This document shows, one piece after another, positions 8,135 through 16,681 of a stretch of 56,455 nt of DNA; within the stretch, counting starts at the first letter, position 1, and each line of letters begins with the position of its first letter. The notes under the pieces were generated by a model. That model made no database searches. It was not told the origin of the DNA and saw only the letters and a list, made by a program, of their open reading frames with translations. The DNA lies in contig DGPO01000092.1 in NCBI GenBank assembly GCA_002390485.1, positions 1,358 to 57,812 of the forward strand, written 5' to 3'. The position numbers and the translations under genes were made by a program. This DNA comes from Halieaceae bacterium UBA4438. Its GTDB lineage: Bacteria > Pseudomonadota > Gammaproteobacteria > Pseudomonadales > Halieaceae.

Positions 8135-8156
8135 CGCTCAAAGCACGCTCAAAACG
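8135..8156. repeat. Two 11-bp direct repeats upstream of the DUF305-propeller gene
   Basis: CGCTCAAAGCA (8135-8145) is followed immediately by CGCTCAAAACG (8146-8156), 9 of 11 identical. The period is exactly one helical turn, as in binding sites of OmpR/PhoB-family response regulators. It lies about 65 bp upstream of the start codon. No regulator gene is adjacent. Confidence 0.4.
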
Positions 8157-8281
8157 CACTGAACGAATGTAGCGTAATTTGGGAGCCTTAACATATCGCA
8201 AAGTACGCCGCGATTGAACGCACATTGGCATCTAATTGCGAGGGTTTTACGATGTCTTAGCTAGGACTGTGCCGGCTGTGT

Positions 8282-9469
8282 TTAAACCGCGCAGGGCTTG
8301 CCGAGGTATCGGACATTGATCACCCCCTCAACCGCGCAAATTTGGTCGAGCAACTGAGCACTCGGTGCAGTGTTTAAGTCAATTAAGTTGTAAGCGATGT
8401 CTCCGCGGCTTTTGTTAAGAAGGTCTGCAACGTTCAGATTTGCGTCGCCTAGAACATTTAAGATATGGCTGAGTGTTCCGGGGGCGTTACGGTTGGTGAC
8501 TGTAAGCCTCGAGTCCGTGGTTCGCTCCAGTTCAATCGCAGGGAAGTTAACGGCGTTTTTAATATTGCCGTGATCTAAAAAAGCTTTGATCTGATCTGCA
8601 GCCATAATGGCGCAATTTTCTTCAGCCTCGGCTGTGCTGGCCCCAATGTGCGGCATTAAAATCGTGTCTTCTCTGTTACGCAGTAGCGGATGTGGAAAGT
8701 CGGTCACGTAGGTGCGAAGCGCGTTGCTCTCGAGCGCATTCACAACGGCCGGCGTGTCGACAATTTGCTCCCGCGCAAAATTAAGGAGGCAGGCGTCCTT
8801 TTTGAAGTAAGACAACGTGTCGGCATTGATAATGCCGCGGGTACTCTCAAGCACTGGGATATGTAACGAGACATAGTCTGATTGAGCAAACAGCGACTGC
8901 ATGTTATCCATTTTTCGAACGGAGCTGGGTAATCGCCACGCCGCCTCGATGGATATTGCTGGGTCGTAACCGACAACGTCCATGCCAAGATCAAGCCCAA
9001 GTCGGGCGATGAGGCTGCCAATGGCTCCAAGGCCCAAGACACCGAGCGTCTTACCCTGCAGTTCTGACCCCGCAAACTGCTTCTTCTTGGCCTCCATCAA
9101 TGGGCCCATGTCTTCAGCACTGATCGTAGGCGCGAGTTCGTTGATGAAGCGCATACCGCCTACGATATCTCTAGAGGCCAACAACATACCGGCCGCCACG
9201 AGCTCTTTGACTGCGTTGGCATTGGCACCGGGCGTGTTAAAAACGACGACGCCACGATCTGTGCAGGCATCGATGGGTATATTGTTGACGCCGGCACCGG
9301 CCCGCGCGATGGCCGTAACAGAAGGGCCTATGTCTGATGTTGAAAGCTTAAAACTCCTCAACAAAATGGCATCCGGCGTACTGATCTCGCTGCTGACCTC
9401 AAAGCAATCTCGGCTCAGTCGATCAAGGCCTTTGGCTGAAATTGCGTTGTATGTTCGAACTTTGTACAT
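8282..9469 (-). CDS. serA: D-3-phosphoglycerate dehydrogenase with ACT domain
   Basis: 395 residues. The substrate-binding half begins at residue 1 and contains AIARAGAGVNNIPID. The inserted NAD-binding domain has GVLGLGAIGSLIARLGLDLG. The catalytic Arg is in the NFAREQIVDTPAV region, and the catalytic His is in LMPHIGASTAEAEEN. A C-terminal ACT domain starts near residue 320 (RLTVTNRNAPGTLSHILN) and probably senses L-serine. The enzyme oxidises 3-phosphoglycerate to 3-phosphohydroxypyruvate, the first step of serine synthesis. GGGAGA precedes the ATG at a normal distance. It stands alone: a terminator separates it from hppA upstream, and 210 bp separate it from the next gene. Confidence 0.92.
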   Translation of the reverse strand: MYKVRTYNAISAKGLDRLSRDCFEVSSEISTPDAILLRSFKLSTSDIGPSVTAIARAGAGVNNIPIDACTDRGVVVFNTPGANANAVKELVAAGMLLASRDIVGGMRFINELAPTISAEDMGPLMEAKKKQFAGSELQGKTLGVLGLGAIGSLIARLGLDLGMDVVGYDPAISIEAAWRLPSSVRKMDNMQSLFAQSDYVSLHIPVLESTRGIINADTLSYFKKDACLLNFAREQIVDTPAVVNALESNALRTYVTDFPHPLLRNREDTILMPHIGASTAEAEENCAIMAADQIKAFLDHGNIKNAVNFPAIELERTTDSRLTVTNRNAPGTLSHILNVLGDANLNVADLLNKSRGDIAYNLIDLNTAPSAQLLDQICAVEGVINVRYLGKPCAV

Positions 9470-9590
9470 GTCTCTCCCGTTCTACTGCTGAGTCATGAGT
9501 GCCACAAGTGAATTTGGCGCGTTGACGCCATCCGTCACGCACGGTTTGCGGCGAGCGGTATACGTTGTTTTTTAAAAGGCGTCTCCGACT

Positions 9591-9619
9591 AAAAAAAAGG
9601 GGAGCCATGCTCCCCTTTT
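9591..9619 (-). terminator. Intrinsic terminator of hppA
   Basis: GGGGAGC (9599-9605) and GCTCCCC (9609-9615) form a perfect 7-bp stem with a 3-nt loop. On the minus strand it is followed by eight T residues (the A tract 9591-9598) and preceded by AAAA. It lies 21 nt after the hppA stop codon and before serA. The TTTT at 9616-9619 makes it weakly bidirectional. Confidence 0.93.
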
Positions 9620-9639
9620 CGAATCTTGACAGCGCCGAA

Positions 9640-11631
9640 TTACAGTAAGGGCGCAATCACCAGACTAACGATGGCCATTACATTGATCAAAATGTTCATA
9701 GAAGGACCCGACGTGTCTTTGAAGGGGTCGCCGACCGTATCGCCTACGACAACGGCTGCGTGCGTGTCTGAACCCTTGCCGCCAAGATTTCCTTTCTCGA
9801 CGTACTTCTTCGCATTGTCCCAAGCACCGCCTGCGTTCGCCATCATCAAGGCCATCAAAACACAACCCAGCAAGGCCCCGGCCAACATACCGCCCAAGGC
9901 CGCAGCGCCCAGCAAGAAGCCAACCGCCACAGGTGCCGCGACGGCAATGACGCCCGGAAGAACCATGCGCTTAAGTGCCGCAGTTGTCGCGATATCAACA
10001 CAGCGCGCGTTGTCAGGATCAGCCGTACCTTCAAGTAGTCCGGGTATTTCTCTGAACTGACGTCGAATTTCGTTAATCATGTCAAACGCAGCCTCACCGA
10101 CAGCCGTCATGGTGATCGCAGCGATTAGGAAGGGAATGCTTCCACCGATAAACATGCCCACCAGTACGATTGGGTCTGATAACTCGAGCGAGAATCCTGG
10201 GTTGTTAGAGGACACTGTTTCAACAAAAGCGGCGATGATCGCCAGCGCAGCCAGAGCCGCGGCACCAATCGCAAAGCCTTTCCCGATCGCAGCTGTGGTG
10301 TTTCCAACCTCGTCGAGTCCGTCTGTGATTTTGCGCGTTTCTTCGCCCATGCCCGCCATTTCAGCAATACCACCGGCGTTATCGGCAACCGGACCGTAAG
10401 CGTCGATCGCCATGGTGATACCGACAGTTGCTAACATGCCAACAGCGGCGATACCCACACCGTAAAGTCCGGCGAGTTGTGTGGATGCGAAAATGATTGC
10501 TGCCAATACAAAGACAGGTAAGACGACTGACTGCATGCCCACCGCAAGACCTGTGATCATGACGGTTGCAGGGCCCGTTTCGCCTGAAGCGGCAATTGTT
10601 CTGACGGGTGCACCGCCTGTGTAGTATTCAGTAATCAGTCCGATCGCCACGCCACCGACGGCACCCGCGATGACAGCAAACCAAACGGAGAGATCAACGC
10701 CGAGGTGCTGGACTACGAAGTAAGCCAGCAGGCCGAAGATGATGGGCGCTGCAAACGTGCCGTACCGAAGTGCAGTCGCAGGCGCGGCAGACGCCGCTGA
10801 CTTGACGATTAAGATGCCAACGACTGACGACAGCAAACCGACTGAAGCCAATGCCAGTGGCAAAAACATTAAGCCTGCTTGTGACTCAATGGCCATTGTG
10901 GAGGCGATTGCCATACAAGCGATCATCGAACCGCAGTAGCTCTCGAAAATGTCAGAACCCATGCCGGCAATGTCGCCCACGTTGTCGCCCACGTTATCTG
11001 CAATCACACCGGGGTTACGGGGGTCATCTTCTGGAATGCCTGCTTCGATCTTGCCGACCAAATCGGCGCCAACGTCTGCACTCTTCGTGAAGATTCCTCC
11101 ACCAACACGGGAGAACAAGGCAACAACCGAGGCGCCCATTCCAAATCCGTGAATCGCGTGAGCCGTGCTAGGGTCTCCACCGAAGTAGAAATAGAGGCTT
11201 CCAAGTCCAATGAGGCCCAGTGATGCAACACACAGCCCCATAATGGAACCGCCGTAGAACGCCACTGACAGCGCACTCGCCGCACCTTCTGTGTTTGCCG
11301 CGATGGCTGTTCGGACGTTTGCTTTTGTCGCCGCGTACATACCTAGCCATCCTGCAAGCGCCGATGACGATGCGCCGACCACAAACGACAACGCCGTGTC
11401 GTTTCCAAGGTCTGACAACAAAATAAGACCCAGTAATACAACCGCAAAACCCGCAAGGTAGGTGTACTCGCGCTTCATGAACACCATCGCACCCAAGTGG
11501 ATTTGTTCACCGATCTTCTGCACCTTGCCTTCAGGCACCTCGCGACGAGACATCACCGTGTAAATAAAGAATGCGATCGCAAGACCGACGATTCCTAGTA
11601 AAGGCGGTGCTGAATACAGTTGTTCAAGCAT
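9640..11631 (-). CDS. hppA: Membrane-bound ion-pumping pyrophosphatase (K+-dependent type)
   Basis: 663 residues, about 16 membrane helices. The pyrophosphate/Mg site signature is intact: [18 protein letters not shown] followed by [16 protein letters not shown] (187-220), with further motifs [15 protein letters not shown] (411-425) and a C-terminal [14 protein letters not shown]. It hydrolyses cytoplasmic pyrophosphate and pumps H+ or Na+ out across the inner membrane. The site that sets potassium dependence reads GNTTAA (443-448), with Ala where K+-independent enzymes have Lys (GNTTKA). It should therefore be of the K+-dependent class; H+ versus Na+ cannot be decided by eye. CTGGAG stands about 10 nt before the ATG. 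A promoter and a terminator flank it, so it is monocistronic. Confidence 0.95.
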   Translation of the reverse strand: MLEQLYSAPPLLGIVGLAIAFFIYTVMSRREVPEGKVQKIGEQIHLGAMVFMKREYTYLAGFAVVLLGLILLSDLGNDTALSFVVGASSSALAGWLGMYAATKANVRTAIAANTEGAASALSVAFYGGSIMGLCVASLGLIGLGSLYFYFGGDPSTAHAIHGFGMGASVVALFSRVGGGIFTKSADVGADLVGKIEAGIPEDDPRNPGVIADNVGDNVGDIAGMGSDIFESYCGSMIACMAIASTMAIESQAGLMFLPLALASVGLLSSVVGILIVKSAASAAPATALRYGTFAAPIIFGLLAYFVVQHLGVDLSVWFAVIAGAVGGVAIGLITEYYTGGAPVRTIAASGETGPATVMITGLAVGMQSVVLPVFVLAAIIFASTQLAGLYGVGIAAVGMLATVGITMAIDAYGPVADNAGGIAEMAGMGEETRKITDGLDEVGNTTAAIGKGFAIGAAALAALAIIAAFVETVSSNNPGFSLELSDPIVLVGMFIGGSIPFLIAAITMTAVGEAAFDMINEIRRQFREIPGLLEGTADPDNARCVDIATTAALKRMVLPGVIAVAAPVAVGFLLGAAALGGMLAGALLGCVLMALMMANAGGAWDNAKKYVEKGNLGGKGSDTHAAVVVGDTVGDPFKDTSGPSMNILINVMAIVSLVIAPLL

Positions 11632-11951
11632 TTGGTAGTTCTCCAGAGTTGAAAAAGTAGCGCGAGTGCTGTGCGTGCGGAAAAAATTAGGGGCGGATTA
11701 TCAGGTAAGCCGCGATATTGGGTCAAGTGATTTGAAAAACCCATGAGCGTATTGACGACCCCGCTACGTGAGGCCCTCATTTGCGGGCAATGTTTTCAGG
11801 CTAATGTTTTGAGGGTGGGGTGTTCTCGATGGGGTCTGGTTCGATTTCGTATCGCACTCGACGCTGCGGCGAGTCTGGCCGCTTTTAAGTCGCGTACTTA
11901 ACGTACGATTTTACTAATCACGCTTTAATTTTTTTTATCGCAAGGACTTTT
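11632..11951. other. 320-bp divergent intergenic region (hppA / GNAT)
   Basis: It holds the hppA promoter (11697-11726, minus strand) and leader on one side and the leader of the GNAT gene on the other. Near the GNAT side is a perfect 5-bp inverted repeat CGTAC-TTAAC-GTACG (11893-11907) in AT-rich DNA. I see no gene, RNA motif or terminator in the central part. Confidence 0.6.
11697..11726 (-). promoter_or_regulatory. hppA promoter
   Basis: On the minus strand TTGACC (5 of 6 matches) is separated by 18 bp from GATAAT (5 of 6). Transcription would start near 11690, about 60 nt before the hppA ATG. Confidence 0.6.
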
Positions 11952-12437
11952 GTGCTCATTCGAAATGCTAGAAAAGAAGATGCGGCGCAGATTTCAGCGC
12001 TCAATGACGTGTTTGTAGCAGTGACCAGTCCAATGGACGAGGCCCGATTTCTGCACTTGCTGGCGTTAAGTGGGTATTGCCTCGTCGCCGAAGTTGAGTC
12101 GACTGTGGTTGGGTTCGTGATCGCCATGCGCAGCGGGGTGCCTTATGACAACGACAACTATCGTTGGTTTGACGCGCGCTTGAGTGAAATGGTCTACGTG
12201 GATCGTATCGTTCTGGCGAGTGATACCCGCAGTCAAGGAATTGGCGCCCAATTGTATGACCGCCTTGGTGAGCTCGCGCTCGCCGATGGCTGCTGTGTAA
12301 TGACCGCTGAGATGGACGTGGATCCGCCCAATACGCACTCGTTGCACTTTCACGCAAAACGCGGTTTTTGCGAAAAAGGGGAGCGAATACTCGCCGGCGG
12401 TAAAAAGGTTTCTATGCAGTCCTGTCCGCTTAAGTAG
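11952..12437 (+). CDS. GNAT-family N-acetyltransferase
   Basis: 161 residues from a GTG start preceded by AAGGA at about 5 nt. The fold motifs are visible: N-terminal LIRNARKEDAAQISALND, the central strand MVYVDRIVLA, and the acetyl-CoA loop DTRSQGIGAQLYDRLGELA (the Q/RxxGxG/A signature as SQGIGA). Near the end, SLHFHAKRGFCEKGER is the usual GNAT motif B region. The substrate (amine, peptide or small molecule) is unknown. It is followed 71 bp later by the SOUL gene on the same strand. Confidence 0.82.
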   Translation: MLIRNARKEDAAQISALNDVFVAVTSPMDEARFLHLLALSGYCLVAEVESTVVGFVIAMRSGVPYDNDNYRWFDARLSEMVYVDRIVLASDTRSQGIGAQLYDRLGELALADGCCVMTAEMDVDPPNTHSLHFHAKRGFCEKGERILAGGKKVSMQSCPLK

Positions 12438-12508
12438 TGTGATGAGTCCTGATCTAGTTGCTCTGGTTCGCGTACACAGCAGAACACTTACCGACCCTTG
12501 GACTTTCA

Positions 12509-13078
12509 ATGCGAACTTTTCTTATTTCTCTGTATTCATGCGTCATGATGCTCGTTAGCGCAACTGCGTCGGCAATCGAAGAGCCGTCCTACAATGTCGT
12601 GAAGTCGTGGGATGAGCCGTCTGTTGAGATTCGCGATTATGACGCGCGAATTTTGGCTGTGACGAAAATGGGACAGGGCGCTAATGCAGGGTTCGGAGTG
12701 CTTGCGGGCTATATTTTTGGCGGTAATGAAACGGCGCAGGAAATTGCCATGACCGCGCCGGTTCAGCGAACAATGCCGGCCCAAGCGAGTGAGGAAATGG
12801 CCTTCGTCATACCGAGTGAGTTCGCGATGGACGAGTTACCAAAACCGAATGATGACCGGGTGGCGTTTCGCGAAGAGCCCGCGTATCGCGCCGCAGCTAT
12901 CCGGTTTAGCGGTTGGGTCAGTGACAAAAAAGCGGAGCAATACTGGCAAACGTTATCCAGCTTTCTCGCCTCAAAAGGGATTCAGCCACTCGGAGACCCC
13001 ACGTTAAACCAGTACAACCCCCCGTGGACGCCGCCCTTTATGCGACGCAACGAAATTATTGTGGCGGTCGCGTACTAA
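12509..13078 (+). CDS. SOUL-family heme-binding protein, exported
   Basis: 189 residues from the ATG at 12509, chosen because it opens a signal peptide (MRTFLISLYSCVMMLVSATA, cleavage near SA-IEE). A TTG 17 codons upstream would bury it. The SOUL/heme-binding domain spans most of the mature protein: YNVVKSWDEPSVEIRDYDA at the start, then FGVLAGYIFGGNETAQEIAM, TAPVQRTMP and a C-terminal NQYNPPWTPPFMRRNEI. Proteins of this family bind heme or tetrapyrroles; the periplasmic bacterial members have no settled function. It converges on the dehydrogenase gene with 10 bp between the stop codons. Confidence 0.87.
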   Translation: MRTFLISLYSCVMMLVSATASAIEEPSYNVVKSWDEPSVEIRDYDARILAVTKMGQGANAGFGVLAGYIFGGNETAQEIAMTAPVQRTMPAQASEEMAFVIPSEFAMDELPKPNDDRVAFREEPAYRAAAIRFSGWVSDKKAEQYWQTLSSFLASKGIQPLGDPTLNQYNPPWTPPFMRRNEIIVAVAY

Positions 13079-13088
13079 ACAAGCGCCG

Positions 13089-14027
13089 TCAGTAGCCTTT
13101 GGTGGGCTCGTAGACGTCAACCAAGGGCTTTCCCTCGATGAATCGCGAGAGGTTGTTTGCCATGGCTTGGCCCACCAAGCGTGTCATGGTCGGGGCTGCC
13201 GTATGCGACGTCACGTAGACGTTGGGTTCAAGCCAGTAGGGGTGTGACTCTGGCAACGGCTCCTGATCAAAGACGTCCAGAACTGCGGCCTTCACCTTTC
13301 TTTTCTTTAACGCAGTGAGTAAGGCCTCGTCGTCGATGGCATTTCCGCGACCAATATTGACGATAATACTGTCCTTGGGGAGGGTGGAAAGACTGACACT
13401 ATTAATCAGGTGGGTGGTCTGGTCGGTTTTAGGAAGTACTGAAACGACGTAGTCTAGATCGTTGAAAAATTCAGGGTCACGAGCGGTGTAGCATTTAACA
13501 AAACCAGGTACCGAGTGACCGTCCGAATTAAGGCCTTTGCACCGAATGCCAAATTGCCCCGCCGCTTGTGCAACGGCCTGCCCTATGCTGCCAGTGCCGA
13601 GGATTCCCATTGTCTTACCTAGAACGCCGGGTTCTGGCGAACTGTCCCATTTTGAGGCGGTGGCCCGCGTTATGACGCGACGTTCGATCGAGAGAATCCA
13701 GCCCATGACAAATTCCGACATGGCCTGACCAAAAACATGTTTAAGCGGCGTGACTACAACGTGACCAGGTATCTGTGATGCGAGTGCATCGACGCCTGCC
13801 CATGTGCTTTGAATCCACTCTAATTTTGGGCAACGGCCCACCCATCGGGCCGCGTCGTGAGGCGCGCCCACCAGCACGCGCACAGACTCAAGGCGAGTAT
13901 CACTCGCCGGAGGCGCTTGTGGATCAAGTTGCAGCGCCACCAAACGTCCCTCAGTCAACTCCATAACGTGCTGAGGCCACTCTTCATGGGGCTCTGCGAT
14001 CAGCAGTATCTCGGGATTCATTGACAT
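13089..14027 (-). CDS. D-isomer-specific 2-hydroxyacid dehydrogenase
   Basis: 312 residues from the ATG at 14027 (MSMNPEILLIAEP); a second ATG two codons on (14021) is equally possible. Both have GCAGAGAT just upstream. The nucleotide-binding domain has GILGTGSIGQAVAQAAGQFG. The catalytic Arg is in VNIGRGNAIDDEALLTAL, the Glu in DVFDQEPLPESHPYW and the His in VYVTSHTAAPT. The size and the HPYW region resemble GhrA-like glyoxylate/hydroxypyruvate reductases, but the substrate is uncertain. It is transcribed divergently from the SulP gene. Confidence 0.87.
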   Translation of the reverse strand: MSMNPEILLIAEPHEEWPQHVMELTEGRLVALQLDPQAPPASDTRLESVRVLVGAPHDAARWVGRCPKLEWIQSTWAGVDALASQIPGHVVVTPLKHVFGQAMSEFVMGWILSIERRVITRATASKWDSSPEPGVLGKTMGILGTGSIGQAVAQAAGQFGIRCKGLNSDGHSVPGFVKCYTARDPEFFNDLDYVVSVLPKTDQTTHLINSVSLSTLPKDSIIVNIGRGNAIDDEALLTALKKRKVKAAVLDVFDQEPLPESHPYWLEPNVYVTSHTAAPTMTRLVGQAMANNLSRFIEGKPLVDVYEPTKGY

Positions 14028-14054
14028 ATCTCTGCACCGTTGAGAAGTAGAGCA

Positions 14055-14063
14055 TGGTATACT
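14055..14063 (+). promoter_or_regulatory. Extended -10 promoter element of the SulP gene
   Basis: TGGTATACT combines the TGN extension with TATACT (5 of 6). No good -35 lies 16-18 bp upstream, as expected for this promoter class. It would give a leader of about 120 nt containing the stem-loop at 14090-14111. Confidence 0.5.
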
Positions 14064-14089
14064 TTGGTTTCGCTGGGGACCATTTAAAC

Positions 14090-14111
14090 AAAAGCGCAAT
14101 CGCGCGCTTTT
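14090..14111 (+). other. Stem-loop in the SulP mRNA leader
   Basis: AAAAGCGC and GCGCTTTT form a perfect 8-bp stem with a 6-nt loop (AATCGC). TTTT ends the right arm, but GG follows, so it looks like a weak attenuator or bidirectional terminator rather than a strong one. Confidence 0.45.
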
Positions 14112-14188
14112 GGCTTGTTGTTTTGTTATGGATCCAGCCTTCAGTTCACCGCGTAAGGCTGTGGCACTTCCTAAAAAGCAAAGGTCTC

Positions 14189-15664
14189 ATGGATACGATC
14201 CGCCAAGAGTGGTTCTCAAATATTCGAAACGATGTTCTAGCAGGACTCGTTGTTGCGTTGGCGCTCATTCCTGAGGCCATTGCTTTTTCAATTATCGCGG
14301 GGGTCGATCCCAAAGTCGGACTTTATGCGTCGTTTTCGATCGCTGTCATTATAGCGTTTACTGGCGGTCGTCCCGGCATGATCTCGGCGGCGACGGGTGC
14401 GATGGCACTGCTGATGGTGACGTTGGTCAAAGATCATGGCCTGCAGTATTTGTTCGCCGCCACCGTGCTCACAGGCGTTCTGCAAATTATCGCAGGATGG
14501 GTTCGTCTCGGTGAGTTGATGCGATTCGTGTCGCGCTCGGTGGTGACAGGGTTTGTCAATGCACTGGCCATCTTGATTTTTATGGCACAGCTGCCTGAAC
14601 TCACCAACGTCGGTTGGGAGGTCTATGCCATGACCGCCGCGGGGCTGACTATTATTTACGGGTTACCGCGACTCACAACGGCGATTCCCTCACCGCTCAT
14701 CACCATTGTATTTCTGACGCTCGTGGCCATTGTCATGGATTTGGATATACGAACAGTCGGAGACATGGGTGATCTGCCCGACAGTCTGCCGAACTTTTTC
14801 ATGCCTGACGTTCCCATGACGTGGGAGACCTTAGAAATCATTTTTCCCTACTCTGCAACGCTGATGGTCGTGGGTCTTCTGGAGTCGCTGATGACGGCGA
14901 CGATTGTGGATGATTTGACGGACACGCAGAGTGATAAGAATCGTGAATGCGTCGGTCAAGGCGTTGCCAATGTGGCGACAGGCTTCATGGGTGGAATGGC
15001 TGGGTGCGCCATGATCGGACAGTCGGTGATCAACGTGAAATCGGGCGGTAGGGGCCGTCTATCGACACTGGTGGCGGGTCTGCTCTTGTTGGTCATGGTG
15101 GTTTTTGCGGGTGATTGGGTGAGTCAGATTCCTATGGCCGCGTTGGTTGCAGTGATGATCATGGTGTCCATTGGAACATTTAACTGGGATTCGATCAGAA
15201 ACTTGAGGACTCACCCCAAGAGCTCGAGTGTTGTGATGGTCTCCACCGTATTTGTAACGGTCGCGACGCATGATTTAGCCCAGGGTGTTTTGACGGGTGT
15301 TCTGCTGTCTGGTTTTTTCTTTGCCCAAAAAGTGGGTCGTATTTTGAGTGTCAGCTCAGTCGCTTGTGACGAAGGTCGTGCGCGCAGATACACTGTTTTT
15401 GGCCAAGTCTTTTTCGCAAGCGCCGATCGATTCTCGACGGTATTCGACTATCAAGAGGTTGTCGACAAGGTCTACATTGATGTGAGTCGTGCCCATTTTT
15501 GGGACATTACTGCGGTCAGTGCACTGGATAAAATCGTCATTAAGTTTCGACGCGAGGGCACTGACGTAGAGGTCATTGGACTCAATCAGGCCAGTGCAAC
15601 CCTCGTGGATAAGTTTGCCATCCACGACAAAGACGGAGCAGAAGATCTGCTCCTTGATCACTGA
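14189..15664 (+). CDS. SulP-family anion transporter with STAS domain
   Basis: 491 residues from the ATG at 14189, preceded by AAAGG; the longer open frame adds 45 unlikely residues. The SulP signature starts at once: [20 protein letters not shown], then [11 protein letters not shown] and [17 protein letters not shown]. About a dozen membrane helices follow. A C-terminal STAS domain begins around residue 400 ([20 protein letters not shown]). SulP proteins carry sulfate, bicarbonate or dicarboxylates, coupled to Na+ or H+; the substrate here is not evident. The universal stress protein gene begins 10 nt downstream. That pairing recurs in marine bacteria, where bicarbonate transport (BicA type) is one proposal. 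Confidence 0.92.
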   Translation: MDTIRQEWFSNIRNDVLAGLVVALALIPEAIAFSIIAGVDPKVGLYASFSIAVIIAFTGGRPGMISAATGAMALLMVTLVKDHGLQYLFAATVLTGVLQIIAGWVRLGELMRFVSRSVVTGFVNALAILIFMAQLPELTNVGWEVYAMTAAGLTIIYGLPRLTTAIPSPLITIVFLTLVAIVMDLDIRTVGDMGDLPDSLPNFFMPDVPMTWETLEIIFPYSATLMVVGLLESLMTATIVDDLTDTQSDKNRECVGQGVANVATGFMGGMAGCAMIGQSVINVKSGGRGRLSTLVAGLLLLVMVVFAGDWVSQIPMAALVAVMIMVSIGTFNWDSIRNLRTHPKSSSVVMVSTVFVTVATHDLAQGVLTGVLLSGFFFAQKVGRILSVSSVACDEGRARRYTVFGQVFFASADRFSTVFDYQEVVDKVYIDVSRAHFWDITAVSALDKIVIKFRREGTDVEVIGLNQASATLVDKFAIHDKDGAEDLLLDH

Positions 15665-15674
15665 GGATTAGGCC

Positions 15675-16541
15675 ATGCGCCAGCCGCGAAAAATATTGGC
15701 TTGTGTCGATCAATCGGATTACGCGACACATGTGGCTGACTATGCCGCATGGGCGGCGACTCGGTTGTCTTCGCCCTTGGAGTTGCTGCACGTGATTGAT
15801 CGTCACCAGGAGGTTGCTTCTGAGATCGACCGCTCCGGATCGATTGGCATGGATGCTCAAGAAAACTTATTGGAGCGTCTTTCGCAAGAGGAGGGAGAGC
15901 GGAGCCGTGCGGCACGTGATCAAGGTCGTCTCTTTCTCAATGGACTCAAGCAGCGCTGTGAAGTGCATGCCCAAGTGCAAATAGACACGCGTCAGCGTTA
16001 CGGACAGCTGCTGGATACATTGCAAGAACAAGAGTCCACCGTTGCCATGTACATTCTAGGGCGACGTGGAGAGTCGGCATTGCATACACGGCGTGATTTA
16101 GGTCGTCACGTTGAAGCGATCTGTCGACAGATTAAGCGCCCTGTTATGACGGTGTCGGACGACTTCAAGGCGCCCAAAAGCGTTCTTGTTGCTTTTGACG
16201 GTGGAAAAATGACACGCCGAGGTATCGAACTCCTTGCTGCGTATCCCAATATGCGTGACTTGCCGATTCACGTCATCATGTCAGGTAAACGCAGTAACGA
16301 GTCTACTCGGCAACTCGAGTGGGCGGAACGGGTGCTGACTGACGCCTCTTTTGATGTCAACGCAACCTTCATCGCAGGCGATCCAGAGCAAGTGGTGACG
16401 CGAGCCATTGCCGAGCGCGAAGCCGACCTCTTGATCATGGGTGCGTACAGCCACTCTCCTTGGAGAAGTCTCCTGTTAGGAAGCCGAACCAATGACCTAC
16501 TTCGGGCGTCACAAGTACCGACAATCACACTGCACTTATAA
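15675..16541 (+). CDS. Tandem universal stress protein (two UspA domains)
   Basis: 288 residues made of two UspA-like domains, about 1-145 and 150-288. The first opens RKILACVDQSDYATHVADYA. The second opens KSVLVAFDGGKMTRRGIELLAAYP and ends with GDPEQVVTRAIAEREADLLIMGAYSHSPW, the usual alpha/beta Rossmann-like core. Part of an ATP-binding G-x2-G-x9-G pattern can be seen as GAYSHSPWRSLLLGSRTNDLL. It is a cytoplasmic protein. The 10-nt spacing from the SulP gene implies one transcript and a possible regulatory link to the transporter. Confidence 0.88.
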   Translation: MRQPRKILACVDQSDYATHVADYAAWAATRLSSPLELLHVIDRHQEVASEIDRSGSIGMDAQENLLERLSQEEGERSRAARDQGRLFLNGLKQRCEVHAQVQIDTRQRYGQLLDTLQEQESTVAMYILGRRGESALHTRRDLGRHVEAICRQIKRPVMTVSDDFKAPKSVLVAFDGGKMTRRGIELLAAYPNMRDLPIHVIMSGKRSNESTRQLEWAERVLTDASFDVNATFIAGDPEQVVTRAIAEREADLLIMGAYSHSPWRSLLLGSRTNDLLRASQVPTITLHL

Positions 16542-16681
16542 AGTCGCGTGCACATGGGGAAATGCCCCCACAGATCACCCAGCATTTAAACCGTTAGCCG
16601 TGGCAAGGTCGCCCTAGGGGACGCACTTTTGACGCGGCCCTTCGCGTGCTACGGTTCGGCTTCCAGAACAGGGGGATCACA

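Noticed and set aside
9423..9656. 77-codon minus-strand frame between hppA and serA
   Set aside because: It contains the hppA terminator and overlaps serA; random composition.
12001..12357. 118-codon minus-strand frame over the GNAT gene
   Set aside because: Antisense shadow of a clear acetyltransferase, rich in Arg and Ser.
16555..16570. TGGGG/CCCCA stem after the universal stress protein gene
   Set aside because: Only 5 bp and no T tract; not enough to call a terminator.
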